This document shows positions 1 to 9,700 of a stretch of 36,781 nt of DNA, one piece after another. The stretch's first letter is position 1, and each line of letters opens with the position of its first letter. Source of the stretch: Candidatus Moraniibacteriota bacterium (GTDB taxonomy: Bacteria > Patescibacteriota > Minisyncoccia > Moranbacterales > UBA2206); NCBI GenBank assembly GCA_023261605.1, contig JAHFOP010000003.1:1-36781 (forward strand), read 5' to 3'. A program made the translations under genes and the position numbers. The notes under the pieces are model-generated. The model was not told the origin of the DNA. It saw only the letters and a list, made by a program, of their open reading frames with translations, and did no database searches.

Positions 1-3000
1 GTACTGTTGCCACCAAAAATATCCAACTTATATGTCGGATTCGCCGTCCCAATCCCAAGATTTCCAGAATTCATGAGACGCATTCTTTCAGTAGATGTCG
101 TGTTAGTGCGAGTGACAAAAGTTAAGTCTCCAACATAAGATGATACCCATTCATTATTGATACTCCATACACTCGAACCAGTTGAGCGTGTTCTTATCAT
201 TAAACCTGAATGCTCTGCGCTGTCTGAAGTGTTAAAAATGTTTAGCAATTGAGAGTCCGTAGGGGTATATGAATTTGCACCAGATTCAGGAGTTGCCGCT
301 GTTCCAATTGACTGAATATCAAGTGTTGTTAATGGGCTCGCCGTTCCAATGCCGACGTTGCCGGCGAAGTAATTGGTGTCATCAGCTCCGGCCTGATAGA
401 GTCCATATTGACTGACGGCGGCGATATTATCTATATATACTCCGTAACCGGTGCCGATAGTAGCCGAGCCCGTTCCAGCGACATTAAAGCGTCCGGCATA
501 GGCAGTATCAATAACTCCTCCAATGGCTGCAGATGTGACCACATTGTACGAACCATAAGCGTTGCTTATACTGGAGGTAGCTTGATTGACTTGAGAGAGA
601 TTATAGGCTCCGTAAGCGTTGTTTATTTGCTTGTAGGTGGCATCAGTAGATTGGTTAAGGGCTCGGTTATATGATCCAAAAAGATTAATATAGGCGCTGG
701 CCGTACCATCCGATCCGGCCGAGTTGGTAGCTGAGTTAAATGAAGCGTAAATCGTGTCTGTGAAAGCAGTGGAATGTTGCAGTGTGCTATCGACGCCATT
801 ATATATTCCATAGTGACTCTTAGCAGTACTTATATCAGCAGTATTGTCAATATAAAGAAGATTGTTGATGCCATATTTGCTATAAGTATTGGCGCCAAGA
901 GTGATGGAAGAGTTAATAGCGGCGTTGGCACTCGGAAGAGCATCTTTTACCCCCATCTTACCGAAGATATTGGTATTTCCCGCATTATCAAAATAGGCGG
1001 CTTCATTTCCTCCGGTGGTGATGGATATATTATTAGCTGAACGCCAAAATAGTCCGGTGTCAGGATCTCCGGCAAAAGACAAAGATGGAGTGCCGACTGC
1101 TCCATTGGGCAACAAGGCGTAGCCGCTGGAATTGATTTGGAAGAGATCGCCGTTGCCGACGGTGAGAAGCGCGGAGGGAGAAGAGTCACCGATGCCGACA
1201 TTGCCGCTTGGTTGAATAACCATTTGCTGTGTAAGTGCTGCGACTCCAGTTCGAGTATAGAAGCGAAGATCAGCACCAAAATTGGTGGTGGTTACATCTT
1301 CAGGAAATGAGGCTATCTGTGCGCTGGTAGTGCTCGCTAGAGTAGCATCAGTATCCCACGAATTGAAAGTAAATCTACCAAGAGGAGTGGTGGTAAGATG
1401 GCGATAGCCTGCTAAGGCAATTCCGCTATAATATTGAGCGCTATTAGATGAGCCAATAACTAAACTGCTATAACCATAACCGTTATTAGTCAATCTATTC
1501 GTTCCAACACTCCCATTGCCATTGTTAAGCAAAAGATGGTCTCCGGCCACTTCTAATGTGGCTTGCGGACTCGTCGTCCCAATGCCGACGTTGCCTCCAG
1601 TAAATAGTGCGGAGTAGCTTGCATTTGAAAAAGTTGCAGTACCGGTGAAAGTTTTATCTCCAGCTAATGTTTGAGTTCCGTTAGTCACCACTCCTCCATA
1701 ACTCGCGCTGGCTGGTTCCAGATTGAGAACTTGAGTGGAGAGAGTCATGCCATTAGCATTGGGAGATGAACCAATAGCCGTTATGGTTACGGCATTGTGA
1801 GCTGCTCCGGTGATGTCAGAAATGAAAGCCACTGTTTCTCTGGTTCCGGAAGATGGGGTGACGAAAAGATCTGTGCCATTGTATTCTATCGCTCCGGCTT
1901 CGGTAGCAGTCATATTTGTTCCGGCGGTCAATTTCAAAGGAGCGGTTCCGGCTGTAGCCGTTCCGGCTTTGATGTTTAGGTAGGCGGTAGGAGAAGTCGT
2001 CCCGATGCCGACGTTGCCCTTCAAAATAGTCTTCGCTATTGAATCATTCCCCAAAACCACCGAGTTAGACCCCACTCCCACCGCACTCGCTCCAATCACA
2101 ATCTCATTGGTGTCGCCGTCTGCCAGAGCCATCGTATTGAATCCGAGGTACAGTGAATTGTTGGAAGTTTGATTGGCCACGGCTCCTCCAGAGATAAATC
2201 GACCAGCAGTTGTCCCTTGGGCGGTATTATAACTTCCCGTGGTGTTACCATAAAGAGCACCATTACCCTGGGCGGAATTCTGATGTCCCGTGGTGTTGCT
2301 AAAAAAAGATTGTACACCTTGAGCTGAATTAGAATATCCAATGGTGTTGCTTTGACCAGACTGATAACCTATAAAAGTATTATATGAACTTTGAGAAATT
2401 AAAGTTGCCGTGCTTCCCATTGTCAAATTTCCAGCACCGACTCCTACGAAAGTATTTAGCCCATCAGTTGTTACTGTTCCGTTGTTGCCATAATTGAAAT
2501 CAGAAATGAAAGGCGTGGCACCTTTGTAAATTATACCTGTTGGCGATGCACCTGTTGAACTATCCAAACGGAAATTACCACCTGTGATGTCGAATTTTTG
2601 ACTTGGACTCGTCGTCCCGATGCCGACGTTGCCTTCACTTGTAATTCTCATCTTCTCTGACAAGGCATACCCTCCAACCACACCTCTTGTTTGAAAAGCT
2701 AAGTCAGTCAGGCTAACTCCCGTCTTAAGCGCCGCTATTCTTGCTGTCGACACTGAAGTTCCTGGAGACTCATTACCCGCTTCAAACATTATTCCTGAAA
2801 AAGAACCATTGGTGGCGCTAACATAATTTCTTAAATATAACTCTTGCGCACCAGGAGTTATCGCTGGAGCGCCAGTGGCGTAAGAAGAGCTATAGACAGT
2901 GGAGTCGCTTTTATATGTTTGTAAGATACTATTTGGCGTAGTCGTCCCAATCCCGACGTTGCCAACTTCATCAATTCTCATACGTTCCAAGTATGTTTCT

Positions 3001-5456
3001 GGGCTGCTGTCGCTCATTGTTAAAAACCTTAGCGTACCCCTTCTATCTCCACTCCCTAGAGCATCATTCATGCCGACTTGGATTTTTGCGCCCCCCCAAT
3101 AAGTCGAAGAGTTATTAGATCTAAACTCAAGTGCTGGGCCAGCCCAAACATTCGTACTCTCTGCTGTAATAGTTCCATCTAGGACAAGTTTATTCGTCGG
3201 ACTCGTCGTCCCGATGCCGACATTGCCACCGCTTGGATTAAGACTCATTTTGGCAACAGCACCACCAATATATGATTGCAAACTGCCACCGTTAGTAGTA
3301 TCATAACTAATTCTAAAAAGATTGCTCGTATCGACAAACCCAATATCAGCAGAACCGGCTACTGTAAGTTTTTGGATTCCTACCGTCGTCCCAATCCCGA
3401 CGTTGCCAAATAAAGCCGTTTTGGTTATGGATGAATTCCCAAAGACTGCCGTATTCGAGCCAAGCCCCAACGCCCCGTTACCGATCACGATAGCATTTGT
3501 TTCTGTATCAGAAAATCCACGAGCATTATAACCTAGATATAAACTATTGGTTGGTGAAGTTAATTGAGTTGTTCCATCATTTAGATATGAACCAGCACCA
3601 GAACCAACCATTACGTTAAGCCCAGTGAGCAGAAACCTACCAGACTGGCTGCCTATAACAACGTTATTACCACCAGAAATATTGTTATACCCAGCAAGGT
3701 CTCCTAAAAAAGTATTAGCTGAGCCAGTTGTTATATTTCCCCCAGCCTGTCCGACTATGACATTTGTTGTTCCTGTAGTGATATTTTGACCAGCATAAGC
3801 TCCAATAAGAACAGTTCTTGTTGCTGGTGACGAATTAGTAATAAGTGCATTTCCAGCACTAAGCCCGAACGCAGTAAGATTAGAGTCAACAATCATAGAT
3901 TGGACACCGGCGGTAGTGATGTATTTTGATGTTGTGTTTATTTTATAATATTGTCCTGCGCTTCCAGTCAATGATGCATCTGTGGCACTATCTGTGTATG
4001 TGGTAGCTGTATTATTGGCTATTGTAGTAAGATAATACTGATTATCCACTGTTGCTCCAACTTTTGTCCTATAAATCTTCCTGCCAGTTACTCGAGAGTC
4101 AGTAGATGTTGGGATACTTGTCAATAGGACATTCGTGTTGCCAGTAGTGGTGGTTACTTTTAGTGTTGCTCCGGCTCCGGTTTCTCCAATAGCGGTAGTA
4201 TATGTGACGAAATAATAATAGTCACCTACTCCAAGATTTGTCCCTGTTGCAAGAGAATATCCACCAATAGCTGTTGGATTTGTAACTAAATTTATATTAT
4301 ATCCAGCTTGAGAATTTACCCCTGAGGTAGTTGATGATCCCCGAACATCTAAGGCATACCCCGGACTCGTCGTCCCAATCCCAACGTTACCGCCTTTGAA
4401 ATAAATACCAGCTGTTGTAGACGGTCCGATCCAAGACTCTGCAAGAGTTGTAAGCGGATTAATTGAAGTAGAATTGGTTATCCCACCAGTCATGGTTCCA
4501 CCTGCCAACGGCAAATAGGCAGTGGAAGTATAAGCATTAGTGCCAAGAGTTCCACCAGTGCCAATATTCAAAGTGGAACCATCTGTGCCAGTGAAAGTCA
4601 AAGTGTTGCTGGCGGTCAAAGTTTTTCCTGCTCCAAGAGTAAGCGTTCCTGTTCCCGTAGTGATCACATTTCCGTTGTAAGTTCCTCCAGTTACATTTCC
4701 CGAGGCGTTTATTTGGAATTGAGAAGTTGTTCCAACTGAGAACAATGCTGAAGGAGCAGCTGTGCCAACACCCACAAAGCCGGTGCTCGTGTCAACATAG
4801 AGTTGATTGGTATTCACTGCGAAATCTCCGGCACCCGAAAGGGCTACGCTGAAATTCGATCCGGCTAGCGGTGTCGCTGTTAACGCGCCAGCGGAAGTGA
4901 TGTCGCCACCATTCACCGCAACGTCGCCAGTGATTGTAACGTTGCCGGAAGCATCCGTTGCCAAAATATGTGCCGTTGCGCCAGTTGTGGCACTATCCAA
5001 ACCATCCAGCAAATCAGAATTGAAAGCATAGCCGGAAGCACTAATAGTTTTTCTCGGGGACATTTCACTATCTGCTCCAATTTTAACGCCAAGATAATAG
5101 GTGCTGTTGAAATCCAGCGCAATCGCATTGTCCCCAGCAACAGTGTCACCAAGCATGATAGAGAAAATTCCATTCGCCACCGTCACAGCCCTTGCCGTTG
5201 GCGATCCGGTTGTTCCACGCGCCGTCCACACTGGTGTGCCACCAGTGGCGACAGTGTAGATGCTAATAACCATGTTGTAGGAACCATCGGCAACGGACAC
5301 ATTACTAGTGTCGGTCAGCTTTCCTTGGTAGTTAATTTGTTTGGTAATTGCAGCTTGTGAAAATTTAACAAAAAAACTAAAAACCAAAAACAGGACTACC
5401 AGCATAGCTGAAATTTTTCTGGATATATTTTGTTTTTGTTGATTTTTATTAAACAC
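1..5456 (-). CDS. Giant tail-fibre-like surface protein with GNVGIGT repeats (3' end outside window)
   Basis: One open frame of about 1,818 codons runs from a GTG at 5456 to the left edge without a stop, so the C-terminus is missing. After a basic N-terminus comes a hydrophobic signal segment (LVVLFLVFSFFVKFSQA), then ITKQINYQGKLTD, a start often seen in CPR surface proteins. A later stretch reads NSDLLDGLDSA. The rest is Gly/Ser/Thr/Asn-rich beta repeat punctuated by about eleven GNVGIGTTSP-type motifs (near 60, 350, 1195, 1585, 2010, 2620, 2950, 3220, 3400, 4380 and, divergent, 4770). YadA-head-like IVIGASAVGVGSNSVVLGND lies near 2080. In known tail-fibre proteins such repeats precede a C-terminal chaperone or peptidase S74 domain, which cannot be seen here. 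A secreted, probably trimeric fibre or adhesin is inferred. An in-frame ATG lies at 5405; the GTG is preferred because it includes basic residues before the signal segment. Neither has a convincing ribosome binding site. It follows the HTH-TM gene by 28 bases and is probably co-transcribed. Confidence 0.85.
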   Translation of the reverse strand, partial: MFNKNQQKQNISRKISAMLVVLFLVFSFFVKFSQAAITKQINYQGKLTDTSNVSVADGSYNMVISIYTVATGGTPVWTARGTTGSPTARAVTVANGIFSIMLGDTVAGDNAIALDFNSTYYLGVKIGADSEMSPRKTISASGYAFNSDLLDGLDSATTGATAHILATDASGNVTITGDVAVNGGDITSAGALTATPLAGSNFSVALSGAGDFAVNTNQLYVDTSTGFVGVGTAAPSALFSVGTTSQFQINASGNVTGGTYNGNVITTGTGTLTLGAGKTLTASNTLTFTGTDGSTLNIGTGGTLGTNAYTSTAYLPLAGGTMTGGITNSTSINPLTTLAESWIGPSTTAGIYFKGGNVGIGTTSPGYALDVRGSSTTSGVNSQAGYNINLVTNPTAIGGYSLATGTNLGVGDYYYFVTYTTAIGETGAGATLKVTTTTGNTNVLLTSIPTSTDSRVTGRKIYRTKVGATVDNQYYLTTIANNTATTYTDSATDASLTGSAGQYYKINTTSKYITTAGVQSMIVDSNLTAFGLSAGNALITNSSPATRTVLIGAYAGQNITTGTTNVIVGQAGGNITTGSANTFLGDLAGYNNISGGNNVVIGSQSGRFLLTGLNVMVGSGAGSYLNDGTTQLTSPTNSLYLGYNARGFSDTETNAIVIGNGALGLGSNTAVFGNSSITKTALFGNVGIGTTVGIQKLTVAGSADIGFVDTSNLFRISYDTTNGGSLQSYIGGAVAKMSLNPSGGNVGIGTTSPTNKLVLDGTITAESTNVWAGPALEFRSNNSSTYWGGAKIQVGMNDALGSGDRRGTLRFLTMSDSSPETYLERMRIDEVGNVGIGTTTPNSILQTYKSDSTVYSSSYATGAPAITPGAQELYLRNYVSATNGSFSGIMFEAGNESPGTSVSTARIAALKTGVSLTDLAFQTRGVVGGYALSEKMRITSEGNVGIGTTSPSQKFDITGGNFRLDSSTGASPTGIIYKGATPFISDFNYGNNGTVTTDGLNTFVGVGAGNLTMGSTATLISQSSYNTFIGYQSGQSNTIGYSNSAQGVQSFFSNTTGHQNSAQGNGALYGNTTGSYNTAQGTTAGRFISGGAVANQTSNNSLYLGFNTMALADGDTNEIVIGASAVGVGSNSVVLGNDSIAKTILKGNVGIGTTSPTAYLNIKAGTATAGTAPLKLTAGTNMTATEAGAIEYNGTDLFVTPSSGTRETVAFISDITGAAHNAVTITAIGSSPNANGMTLSTQVLNLEPASASYGGVVTNGTQTLAGDKTFTGTATFSNASYSALFTGGNVGIGTTSPQATLEVAGDHLLLNNGNGSVGTNRLTNNGYGYSSLVIGSSNSAQYYSGIALAGYRHLTTTPLGRFTFNSWDTDATLASTTSAQIASFPEDVTTTNFGADLRFYTRTGVAALTQQMVIQPSGNVGIGDSSPSALLTVGNGDLFQINSSGYALLPNGAVGTPSLSFAGDPDTGLFWRSANNISITTGGNEAAYFDNAGNTNIFGKMGVKDALPSANAAINSSITLGANTYSKYGINNLLYIDNTADISTAKSHYGIYNGVDSTLQHSTAFTDTIYASFNSATNSAGSDGTASAYINLFGSYNRALNQSTDATYKQINNAYGAYNLSQVNQATSSISNAYGSYNVVTSAAIGGVIDTAYAGRFNVAGTGSATIGTGYGVYIDNIAAVSQYGLYQAGADDTNYFAGNVGIGTASPLTTLDIQSIGTAATPESGANSYTPTDSQLLNIFNTSDSAEHSGLMIRTRSTGSSVWSINNEWVSSYVGDLTFVTRTNTTSTERMRLMNSGNLGIGTANPTYKLDIFGGNS

Positions 5457-5484
5457 TATTTCTATTTTCTATTTAAATCCTACT

Positions 5485-5916
5485 TCATCGAGTCTCTTCT
5501 CCCATTTTAATCATGCCCTTACCGAAAACATTGAAACCGCCACTATCATTTGGCACTTTCGTAATTTCTTGTGGCACAAACTCATTCGCATTGACAGCTT
5601 TTTCTGTCCTATCTTTTTGCACAACAGTTATCACAACAATCATCATTGCAACAAACGCGATTGAAAGACTTGCGACTACCAATTTTCGCAGCAAGCTCAT
5701 TTGCTTTTTCAAGTTTTTTGCACGATTATCAACTTCAATCAGTTCCGCTGGTTTCATTTTCAAAATATATTCATTTAGCCACTCCACCCGTGTGTACCAA
5801 TTGCGTCCAATTTTTTTTGCACGTAACCCTCCGCGCCGGGCCAACAAGCTTAGATAACCTTGCTCATATGGAGATATTTTTGCAGCCTCTGCCATTGATA
5901 AGTATTGATTATTCAT
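5485..5916 (-). CDS. Membrane-tethered helix-turn-helix (excisionase/MerR-like) protein
   Basis: The first about 50 residues (YLSMAEAAKISPYEQGYLSL, then RGGLRAKKIGRNWYTRVEWL) resemble the winged-helix excisionase/MerR-type DNA-binding fold. A charged linker, one membrane helix (about residues 78-100) and a short outer tail of about 40 residues follow. The layout recalls ToxR/CadC-type one-component regulators, with DNA binding inside and a sensor tail outside. The target is unknown; the giant fibre gene directly downstream is the natural candidate. The start chosen is the ATG at 5916, where the recognisable domain begins. An upstream in-frame ATG at 5955 would add 13 residues and leave a leader of only about 10 bases behind the predicted promoter. 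Neither has a Shine-Dalgarno. Existence as a gene is secure; the regulatory role is inference. Confidence 0.8.
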   Translation of the reverse strand: MNNQYLSMAEAAKISPYEQGYLSLLARRGGLRAKKIGRNWYTRVEWLNEYILKMKPAELIEVDNRAKNLKKQMSLLRKLVVASLSIAFVAMMIVVITVVQKDRTEKAVNANEFVPQEITKVPNDSGGFNVFGKGMIKMGEETR

Positions 5917-5971
5917 ATGTGTTTTATATAAAGCAATTATCGGATAATATCGCATGGTAATTTATGTGTTT

Positions 5972-5980
5972 ATTATAGCA
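5972..5980 (-). promoter_or_regulatory. Extended -10 promoter for the HTH/giant fibre operon
   Basis: On the minus strand TGC-TATAAT forms a perfect extended -10 element (TATAAT at 5977-5972). A TTGACA at 5996-5991 is only 13 bp away, too close for a normal -35, so the extended -10 probably carries recognition. The predicted transcript start is near 5965. Confidence 0.6.
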
Positions 5981-6005
5981 TAAAAACGGCTGTCAAGCAC
6001 CTGAG

Positions 6006-6014
6006 TTATCCACA
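6006..6014 (+). promoter_or_regulatory. Perfect DnaA-box sequence upstream of the HTH gene promoter
   Basis: TTATCCACA matches the DnaA box consensus TTATNCACA exactly. It lies 29 bp upstream of the -10 box of the HTH operon. A second perfect copy at 24652-24660 has the same orientation and a similar distance (32 bp) to another -10. Binding by DnaA is not shown. Confidence 0.45.
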
Positions 6015-6037
6015 ACCCATCCCAGCTTTTTTAACGC

Positions 6038-6071
6038 AAAAAAAGACCCTACTTTTACAAAATTAGGATCT
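6038..6071 (-). terminator. Intrinsic terminator after the ABC/giant protein/TPR operon
   Basis: Arms 6044-6051 and 6064-6071 pair over 8 bp with one G-U, enclosing an inner TTTT/AAAA pairing. On the minus strand the hairpin is followed by a run of seven T. It lies 40 bases past the TPR stop codon. Confidence 0.75.
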
Positions 6072-6111
6072 AAAAATTCAGCAACTACCCTAATAAATCA
6101 GCCCCTTGGAG

Positions 6112-6768
6112 CTATTTCCTCTCGAGCATGCTTTTTAAGTTGCCAAGTTCTTTGTTGTCAGGATTTTTTTCCAAACCTTGAGCGTTTATCCTTTTCGCTT
6201 CATCCGTTTTTCCATTATCCATAAGCATAATAATCCAATTGGAATAGGCCACCACATAGGCGCTGTTAGCTGCCACGGCTTTTCCATAATATTCTTCCGC
6301 CAATGTATAATTCTTTTGATCCCGATACAAATTAGCCAAGCCATTATAAATTCGCTCGCTGTTCGGCTCTTTTTCCAAGGCTCTAGAATACGCGTCTAGG
6401 GCTCCTTCGAAATCTTTTTGATTATATTTGGAAACCGCCAATTTATAAAGCGCGTCAACTTCATTTTTTCCGGCAGAAGCTTTCTCGAAATTTTTGGCCG
6501 CTTCATCAAATTTCCCTTCGGATAAATTACTCAAGCCTAAATTATAATTCATTTGTCTTCGCTCATCCCGAAAAAATACAAAATACGCCAAAAAAGCAAT
6601 GGCCAGAATGATTGAAATGGCCAGAGCATAAATCCACCAAGGACGATTTCCCAAATTTATCCTGAGATCGATTCTTATCTTTTGGGGAGTGGGCTTATGG
6701 TAGCCCGGCCTATGTGCGAGAACGCTTCCCAACTTTTTTTTGGCTACATCCATATTGCCTTTTATCAT
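6112..6768 (-). CDS. Single-pass membrane TPR-repeat protein
   Basis: 218 residues. A basic N-terminal segment with several Pro residues (about 1-42) precedes one membrane helix (about 44-66, WWIYALAISIILAIAFLAYF). Four tetratricopeptide-like repeats follow from about 72 to 215 (for example NYNLGLSNLSEGKFDEAAKN and RIYNGLANLYRDQKNYTLAE). TPR arrays are protein-interaction scaffolds. Being last in the operon, 26 bases after the giant FN3/Ig protein and ahead of a terminator, it may help assemble or retain that protein or its transporter; this is inference from context. The TPR array most likely faces outward, because the basic N-terminus should stay in the cytoplasm. The second Met (6753) follows AAAAGG and could be the true start. 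Confidence 0.85.
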   Translation of the reverse strand: MIKGNMDVAKKKLGSVLAHRPGYHKPTPQKIRIDLRINLGNRPWWIYALAISIILAIAFLAYFVFFRDERRQMNYNLGLSNLSEGKFDEAAKNFEKASAGKNEVDALYKLAVSKYNQKDFEGALDAYSRALEKEPNSERIYNGLANLYRDQKNYTLAEEYYGKAVAANSAYVVAYSNWIIMLMDNGKTDEAKRINAQGLEKNPDNKELGNLKSMLERK

Positions 6769-6794
6769 AAATTTAAATATTAAAAATTAGTTTT

Positions 6795-9700
6795 TCATAA
6801 TTTCATTTTTTGCATCCAGCCAAATGTATCCTCAAAGTTGGAAATGATGAGTTGGATCACGGATTTTTGTTTTCGCGGAGTGAGCAGAGAAAATTCTTCC
6901 GACTCGGAAGTATTACTATTTTTATCTTTTGAGATAACTCGGAAATAGTAGACTGCAGCTGATTTAAGGTTAGTTAGAACCACCACATGATTAGTTGAAA
7001 GATTCTCGTCTTCCATGGATTTTTGAAGAGTATCTCCATTATTTGAATCTTTTTTCGTGTCAAAAACCACTTGCGACGTCGCCGCTTCATCAGTTTTCCA
7101 AGATATTATCGATTGAACTTTTTCATCTTTATTACTAATGAAAGACGCTTGCGAGTTGATTTGAGAAATTTCCGGAGCGGTTTTGTCTATTAGCGTAGTC
7201 ACCGAAAAAACTTCGGATTCGAAAGATATTTTATTCGCGTCCGTCCCTTTTATTTTTATCTCATATTCACTGCCCTGATTCAATCCCTCGATAGTCAAAT
7301 TGTGTTCAACAGCCAAATCGGGCAGCCCTTGCGTCCCCTTGTCAGTAGGATCATTTTTATTCAGATATTCAACTTGAGAATCAGTTTCAACATTGGTTGT
7401 CCATTTTAAAGTAACCCTTGAATCAGTAACCTCTCCAATACTTTTATCCCTAATCTCCGGCTTGTCGTTGGTGGCAAAAATATAATCGTCGGAAAAAACA
7501 GAATTATTATCTTTGTTTTCTCCCCTAACTCTAAAATGATAAGTCTTGCTCGCTGCCAAGCCAATCAGTTCAATTTTATGCATATTGGTTTTTTGAACAT
7601 TCGCTTTTTGCTGACCATATTCGGTCGTCAAACCGAATTCAACTTCCGAGGTAGTTGGATCGCCTGTTTCCCAAACGATAGTGGCCGAGTTAAGTGTTAC
7701 ATCAGTGACTTTAACCGAGGAAACCGTAGACAAAGCGTCTGTTTTAAAAGTCTTATCTGAAGAGACAGCGATGTTGCCGGATGAGTCGTAAGAAACAATA
7801 CTGTAATAATAGGTAGTGTTGGAAAGTAAATTATCCAGCGCAACTTCATGATTGGAAGAAAATTTTCCAGTTGAATAGATGGTTGCATCTTCCGCCATCG
7901 ATTGTCCATAATTTTTGTCCAAACCATAACGCACCATTCCGTTGCAAATCTTGTTCGTTTTCCAACTCACCAGCATTGAAGAATTAAGTCCCTTGGAAAC
8001 TTTCGCACCTGAAATGGTCGGTGGAGTTGTATCTAGCGCGTCACTGGCCGTTCCATCTAGCGTGGTGAATTCGCTTTCTGTTCCCAAGCTGAAATTTCCA
8101 TTTAAATCCTTTGTTCTGGCGCGAAAATAATATTTAGTGTTCGGACTAAGACCAGCAATTGTTATCGAATGATTTTCTGTTAATGTTTCTTCTTTACCAA
8201 TTATCATTCCATAATCTTCTGTTGTGCCGTAATAAATATATGAGTAGGCAGCTGAGTCGGAGTTCCAAGTTACCGTGGCACTGGAAGAAGTAATTTCTCC
8301 GACATTCATATTGGAAATTGTCGCTAGAAATGGGGTTACAAAATCATAGCCCGCGCCGCCATTGTCATCAATAGAACTGTTATTTTCGGAATCCGCCGAA
8401 CGCACTCTGAATTTATATTCCGTGCCCGGTTCCAAGTTATCAATAGTCACACTATGCTCCATTTTGCTCTCATTGGAATTGCCCAGCGTTTTTCCATAAG
8501 TTGTGTCTGTTCCGAAGTCCACCAGAGAATTAGATAACTCCGAGGTCGTCCAAGTTATCACGATCGACGAAGAAGTGCTGTTGGATGTCGCAACGCCACT
8601 GATAACCGGCGCACTATTGTCAATTCCGAAAGATACACCAGTTATTTCATCTTCCTTTGAAGCATTTCCGTATAAATCTTCTCCTTGAAATAAAAATTTA
8701 TAAACCGCTCCGGGAACCAAATCAATTGCGCCCCCTTGGCAATCGGCCGTATCAAAAACAATGTGCTCCCCTTGCAAAAGCGCCGCACCTTGTAAGATAC
8801 AAACATGCGGAGAACCAGGGTCAGCCAACCAAGCGGTTCTGGTGATTGTGATTGAACCGCTGGATATATTTTCGGAAAGAGAAAAGGAAATATTTGAATT
8901 CGTTGTGACACTCTGAATGTTTGATGAATTAGCCGGCAAAATATCAAAAAAATCAGGCGCGACAGTATCGACGACAATATCAGAAGTACTAGAGATGTTC
9001 GTGTTGGGAAGCAGTGTGTCGGTCACACATTTAGTATTGATGTCGCAGACAGTTTGGGAAGATATGGAGGATATAGCCAGATCACTCGTATTTTCATTTG
9101 ACCCGGTAGCTCCAACCGTATATGTTCCGGTGATTGTTTTGCCTCCAGTTATTGTATCCAGAGTGATTTCTGTTCCGGTATTCAAAATGATCGTGATGCT
9201 TCCATTGACCACATTTTCACTATAATTGGCTGTGATGTTTATCTTGGATCCCGGGCCATAAATATTGTCGCTCGTGGTTGAAGTGAAGCTATTCAAAATA
9301 ACAGCCGTCGTGTCGACCACAATATCCTTGTTGTTTGCAAGATTCAGCGTAGGAACAAAATTAATCATGGCGTTTCCCGCTTGGTCTCTGATCGTTCCGG
9401 AGATGTTTGAAACGTTGAGATCGAAACTATTCTCTCCCGTTTGAACGGTATATTCGCAGCTGGCAGTGTCGGAATCGGTCACAGAAAAGGTACAGCTTCC
9501 GCCGCTATCAAAAGTAACGGACACATCTCCCGTTGAAGTAACGAGCTCTGAAAAGGTCAATTCGACATTTATCACTTCCCTAGCATGAAATGTGCCATCT
9601 GCATGATCTGAAGTGACATTGGTGATTGTCGGCTTCACGATTTGACTGGTGGCCATGTCTTCTCCTGTCGCGCTTTCATTCCCGGCGAGATCAGTCAATG

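Noticed and set aside
4807..5360. Plus- and minus-strand frames of 74-130 codons within the left-edge giant
   Set aside because: The other minus-strand frame is open throughout from 5456 to the edge with consistent GNVGIGT motifs; these are shadows.
5991..5996. Perfect TTGACA as -35 of the HTH promoter
   Set aside because: Only 13 bp from the TATAAT; normal spacing is 16-18 bp, and an extended -10 explains the promoter better.
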